The notes under the pieces: model-generated
Databases searched by the model: none
Told to the model about the DNA's origin: nothing
What the model saw: only the letters and a program-made list of their open reading frames with translations
Shown here: one piece after another, positions 60,601 through 64,000 of the stretch
Position numbering within the stretch: position 1 is the first letter of the stretch
Layout of the letters: each line of letters starts with the position of its first letter
Position numbers and translations under genes: made by a program
Source of the DNA: Endomychus coccineus
Taxonomy: Eukaryota; Arthropoda; Insecta; Coleoptera; Endomychidae
Direction: 5' to 3'
DNA length: 64,000 bases
NCBI GenBank assembly: GCA_958510875.1
Contig: OY294068.1
Coordinates: 201,983,997-202,047,996, forward strand

Positions 60601-62505
60601 ATATTGATTCGAATTCTAGGCATCATCAGGAACGTATTATATCGAAAAACTGACAGGAGGATATCTTCGTTCAGCTGATATGGCCTCCCACGTTTTACTT
60701 TTCGTAAAGAATTTCTATGTTCCTAACTTTTGCACTTTTCCAACTCGCGAGCTACGGGCTTCTTACGTGAACATCATTCCATTTATCGAAAATTAACTAT
60801 TTTAAAACCGTTTTCGACCCGGTTTGTGGCTATCCCGACCTTTTAAAAGGTTCAAAGTTAACATTTCGACAATTTTTATTACTATATTAATTTGTATTCA
60901 TTATTGTTTTACAACTGAAATAAATAGGTATGAAATTTGTAGGTTATTGATGATGTCAGTGTGACAGTTACATAGTTATTTCAAACCTTAAACTAAGACA
61001 TACGTTTTAGATTCCACAACCACCCTTGACCAAGATACTTTTTGATATCCCGGTATAAAGGTCTGTTGGAGCCTCCCGACCATCGTTTCTCGCGCTTGGT
61101 GACGTCACCTAGCTCCTCCAATCACAGTCTTGCTCTCATCGGCTCGTCTCCGACACGTAACACCATCATACTATGTCGTCGTCAATAACATTAAATAAAC
61201 GAAATAAACGACCAATCAGTTTGCACTCGAATTTTAAAAAGAGTAGAAGGGAGGCTCTAACAGACCTGGTTTATTCTTTGACTATCGTTATTACTGATTA
61301 GTTTGTTGGAATGTCTCAAATAAGAGTTTGAAAGTTTAATATTCACAGATTTAATTCATTAATTGCTAACACCAAGGGCTTCTTCAAGCAGATATTACAA
61401 AATATGATTGTCAAATTACATACTTATCTTATATGACTGTAAATTGTAATTATTTCAGATTAAATAATTTAAAAAGATTACTTACATCTGTTAAATTTTC
61501 ATCAGCAACTTTAATTTCCTCTAATAATTGTGAATACCTTGCCTTTTCTGTTTCTAATTCCTTAAGCAAACATTTAATTTCATCTTCAGTACTTTCATAA
61601 TGATTTGTGTTTTCATTATTGTTCACTATATTTTGCTCAGAAATATATTCTTTGGTACTTAATTCATCATTAATATAGACATTATCTTTTGCCCCAATTG
61701 AAACATTCTTCATATAACATTCAAGATTATCACATTCACTATTAAATTCGTTATCTTTGAATAAAAGAGAAGGTATCAACTGATGCGGGTGACATTGTTT
61801 TGTTACTTCGGGTACAACATGAATATTGAAATGTTTGATTCCTGAAAAAATATTTCTTTAATCGGTCAAAATGTGTGAATAATAAAAAAATCTTACCTTC
61901 GTCTTTAACAGAAGACTGAGGAATTTTCAATATAACACTTCGTAAAGGACTACTATTTCCCAAACTATTCATATCAAAACCTGTATTCGTTATTCTAGCA
62001 CCTCTATCTAAGACTGTGGTAGGCAGCCATAAACTATCTAGAGCACTCCTAATACGGTTCTCTATTTCGTTTATTAATCTTGGAACATAACCTCCCTCTT
62101 CGGTTTGTGAACCTGTTCCAGTTTCCCTAGGTAACCTTTCAATAAGAAACATCAACAGTCTTCTTACTTCAACTTCATTATAATATAATATAGTTTGATA
62201 GCCAATATCTTCTTGGAAACCTAAGTCTGTTATTTGTTGTGATAAATGTGATGCTAGTTTTAGTCGTAATGTCATTGTGGGAGGCAATTTTTTCGGAAAT
62301 GTAGATGAAGGGATTATAGACTCTAGACAAGTTGAAATAGCAACTACTACCATATCTACATCAAATTGTTTTAAACTGTTTACCTCTTCTGGAATGTCAC
62401 TAAAACAGAGACAAAAGGGTAATACAATGATGATTAATAAAAAATTTTGCTTTACCAATTTAAGTGTCTGAGGGCATGTATTATGATATTATCAATTTCT
62501 TCCAT
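48662..62505 (-). CDS. CCDC22: CCDC22, Commander/CCC complex subunit
   Basis: CCDC22 pairs with CCDC93 in the CCC part of Commander, which recycles endosomal membrane cargo; it also influences NF-kB through COMMD proteins. Exons 62456-62505, 61897-62399, 61486-61841, 49842-50215, 48961-49126 and 48662-48901 splice in frame to 562 residues (human 627). The N-terminal calponin-homology-like domain starts MEEIDNIIIHALRHLNC, with LGFQEDIGYQTILYYNEVEV and RRLLMFLIERLP. The C-terminal coiled coil has RRIMEIIGNVKKQNLEIQN, EVQKDISNLTGQVDRSFTIS and DELIFQNAKHDETSRRAYKL, all close to vertebrate CCDC22. Intron 3 is 11,270 bp and holds the satellite array. Confidence 0.92.
49163..49354 (+). mobile_element. 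Non-LTR retrotransposon fragment
   Basis: VKYLGVSLHKRLTFGKHLDK then TTNKAIKGLWTCRRTVGRTR is the region after the reverse transcriptase in R1/jockey-type ORF2. It lies antisense in CCDC22 intron 4. About 60 residues remain, open. Confidence 0.75.
49537..49757. repeat. Foldback MITE in CCDC22 intron 4
   Basis: tactgtacgtgtacgaaact and ccaagcggcaaggtcat are mirrored at 49715-49757. A second inner pair (gattttctcaaa / tttgagaaaatc) lies at 49587-49632. Confidence 0.75.
50461..50730 (-). repeat. Third copy of the Helentron-associated 285-bp segment
   Basis: An inverted homologue of 15531-15815 and 19043-19325, from the aattaattaatttgaag end to the ggtactctcaggtctc end. The flanking direct repeats seen at the other two sites are absent, so this segment moves or is copied on its own. 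Confidence 0.65.
50808..50998 (+). repeat. Left direct repeat flanking the satellite
   Basis: actaatcacaaagctgtatt to gatatggcctcccacgtttt, repeated in the same orientation at 60525-60697 at very high identity. The left copy is longer because of extra TTAGG units. Confidence 0.85.
50840..50869 (+). repeat. Interstitial (TTAGG)n telomere-type repeat, ~6 units
   Basis: GGTTA repeated six times without error. TTAGG is the ancestral insect telomere repeat. The right direct repeat has a single unit at the same place, so this tract expanded in the left copy or contracted in the right. Confidence 0.85.
51000..51440. repeat. Diverged satellite-like border
   Basis: Phrases such as cgaggaaaaaaaatttgaaa and cctcctaa recall the monomer's gagaaaaaaatttatttcct but are diverged, as expected for old monomers at an array edge. 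Confidence 0.4.
51441..60475. repeat. 371-bp satellite array, 24 full units plus a partial
   Basis: The marker ggcata(a) recurs at 51470, 51841, 52212, 52583, 52954 and so on to 60374, an exact 371-bp step; (60374-51470)/371 = 24. Units are almost identical: the visible variants are C or A in taaat(c/a)ataagg, aaatg for aaatt in the last full unit (60125), and border changes. Each unit is a dimer of two diverged halves of ~178 and ~193 bp, seen from the shared actcaaataatg and ctcat/ctgat..tct phrases. No open frame of note. It lies wholly in CCDC22 intron 3. Confidence 0.97.
60525..60697 (+). repeat. Right direct repeat flanking the satellite
   Basis: Same orientation as 50808-50998. It contains tggttaggttacactatag with one TTAGG unit. 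Confidence 0.85.
61057..61271. repeat. ~215-bp MITE adjoining the composite element
   Basis: ggtctgttggagcctccc at the left is mirrored by gggaggctctaacagacc at the right. The interior includes gtgacgtcac. In CCDC22 intron 3. Confidence 0.65.
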
Positions 62506-64000
62506 TATTTTGTCTTTTACATACAGGCATATACTATTCTGACAATTTTATAATATGAACCAATATGTAGACAAAAGTTAGCGAGTTTGCCTTGGTACAG
62601 ACATTGTAGTTTAGGATCCAATAAAACAATATATACTATATAACAGTGGACAACTATAAAGTTATATAGACTATAAGAACCCGGTTAGGAGCTGAAACTA
62701 TGAATGATACGTTTGGTAATAAATTGATATAAAAAAAATGTACTTGTAGTTATTGTAAGTTGAAATGTAAAATTTCAGACTTTATTTATTTGTTACAATG
62801 CCATCTGGAGAGCTTCTATCAAACTGTACATGGCAGTAGTCTGTAATCATATAACATGACAATGATACGTTGAATGCAGCTATTGCCCAATAGATGGCGA
62901 TTTACAACAAAAACTATATCATCTGCATAATACCAATAATACATTTTTCCTACTATGTAAAGAGTAGTATTTTGCCCAGTCAATTGAGAAAGCAAAATAA
63001 TACTAATACATGTAATAAATTAATCAAAAACAAATTTAATTGATTTCTCGACAATATCTTCATCTTCACTTTTGAACTTTATGATTAGAAATTTTCATTT
63101 TTTTGAAAGTTTGTTTATTATAAACAAAAAACAACTTTAGTAACGCTCTTTCTACTTTGATAACAATATTTATATTATGACATCTTGATGTATTTACATA
63201 AGAAAATAATAATGGAAATGATTTAAAATGTGGTTGTAGAAAAAATCATATGTAATGTTTCTCTGGAGCAAAGTGCCATTTCCTTACTTGCAACTATCCG
63301 CAGCAGGAAAAGATGCACTTTGTTCCCCTGTCATACTATTGGATACATGGATTAATATACAAAACAATGTTGGATAGGATCCCATGATAGCGCTCTTAGC
63401 GGTGAGCGAATTAACAGTTGATATACCGAATTCAATTTTCCACCTGCATCGATGGTTCTGCCACAGGCGAGGCGGTAAAACCCCGGTACGTATTTTGCTT
63501 CCTATAGCGGCATGGTCATCGCAGACTAGTTTGTTAAATTTTTGACGGGTTAGTTTTTTAAATTCTTTTATATATTTAATTTAATACTAGGTTAGTACGT
63601 TATTGAACTTTTGTTGTAATTGACTTCCTTCCTGAACTTGTATATATGTATCATTAAAGTGCATGTACCCTCTTGAATTTTCACCTCGTCGACCTGCGGT
63701 CTTGGCCAAGAATTAACACTCATATATGCCATTAAAAAAAACATTCATTTCACTCACTTAGTACAAAAATAACTATTTCAAGTTTTTATTAAAAGTGGTA
63801 CAAAAACAAAGTAATTGCTCTTGCATTTAATCGATAGTAAAATTATTAGTCATTACTCATTACTGATTGTGTCTCTATCACTATCAGTAATACCCTTCTT
63901 TAATAGCCTAATCCTAATAAATTTAAAGTGTATATGCTAAATGTGACTTCGATCAAAAGAGAATACCTTAAGCATATCAAAACATAAGCATTCTGGGGAC
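62506..64000. other. Upstream flank of CCDC22, no further gene
   Basis: AT-rich. It contains a short hairpin element (63262-63335: gcaaagtgccatttcc mirrored by ggaaaagatgcactttgt) and a copy of the cgggttagttt repeat (63530-63605) shared with 24545-24620. No conserved exon seen. Confidence 0.45.

Larger units (their letters stand above)
50395..61055. mobile_element. Candidate 10.7-kb composite element with ~58-bp terminal inverted repeats
   Basis: 50395-50452 (taccgggacatcaaa, gtatcttggtcaagggtggt, ggaatctaaaacgt) is mirrored at 60998-61055 with four or five differences, and TA flanks CCGGG at both ends. Between them lie a Helentron-associated segment (50461-50730), direct repeats and the satellite array. 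All of it is in CCDC22 intron 3. No transposase was found inside, so it would be non-autonomous. Independent insertion of two short elements is an alternative. Confidence 0.5.

Overview
The window is AT-rich, intron-bearing animal DNA. The protein sequences, an insect-type 28S rRNA fragment, an interstitial (TTAGG)n tract and the transposon families point to an insect, perhaps a beetle; the order is inference only. No computation was run: exon borders come from hand-read GT/AG sites, checked for reading-frame continuity.

Genes, left to right: (1) a minus-strand SHIPPO/ODF3-type axonemal protein whose first exon is at 5750 and which runs off the left edge. It is built from repeated 108-bp symmetric exons. 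(2) 5.8-22 kb is a transposon landscape: a 28S rRNA fragment, a DD41D mariner-like element with ~490-bp terminal inverted repeats, a second broken mariner, jockey-like LINE tails, a 600-bp palindrome, and two copies of a Helentron-type helicase/endonuclease tail. (3) GCP2 (gamma-tubulin complex component 2), minus, 12 coding exons (22257-31712), head to head with (4) SRD5A3 (polyprenol reductase), plus, 5 exons (32697-34335). (5) A 79-bp minisatellite (34556-36265). (6) A PGP-like HAD phosphatase, minus (36523-37731). (7) TFIIIA with nine C2H2 fingers, minus (40560-43849), preceded by a decayed partial tandem duplicate of its own last two exons (38697-39508). It is head to head with (8) intronless mRpS27, plus (44485-45753). 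(9) Foldback elements (46.0-48.2 kb). (10) CCDC22, minus (48662-62505), whose 11.3-kb third intron holds a 9-kb, nearly homogeneous satellite of 371-bp units.

The genes have unrelated housekeeping jobs: cilia, microtubule nucleation, dolichol synthesis, metabolite repair, 5S rRNA transcription, mitoribosome and endosomal recycling. Two pairs (GCP2/SRD5A3 and TFIIIA/mRpS27) probably share bidirectional promoters.

Most notable non-genic signals: (a) a dispersed family of hammerhead-ribozyme-like motifs, CUGANGA - stem II - GAAAC, in which several copies keep base-paired stems with different sequences; (b) the CCDC22 intronic satellite, bracketed by direct repeats (one carrying telomere-like TTAGG units) and then by ~60-bp terminal inverted repeats, which suggests the satellite grew inside a transposon; (c) long near-perfect palindromes.
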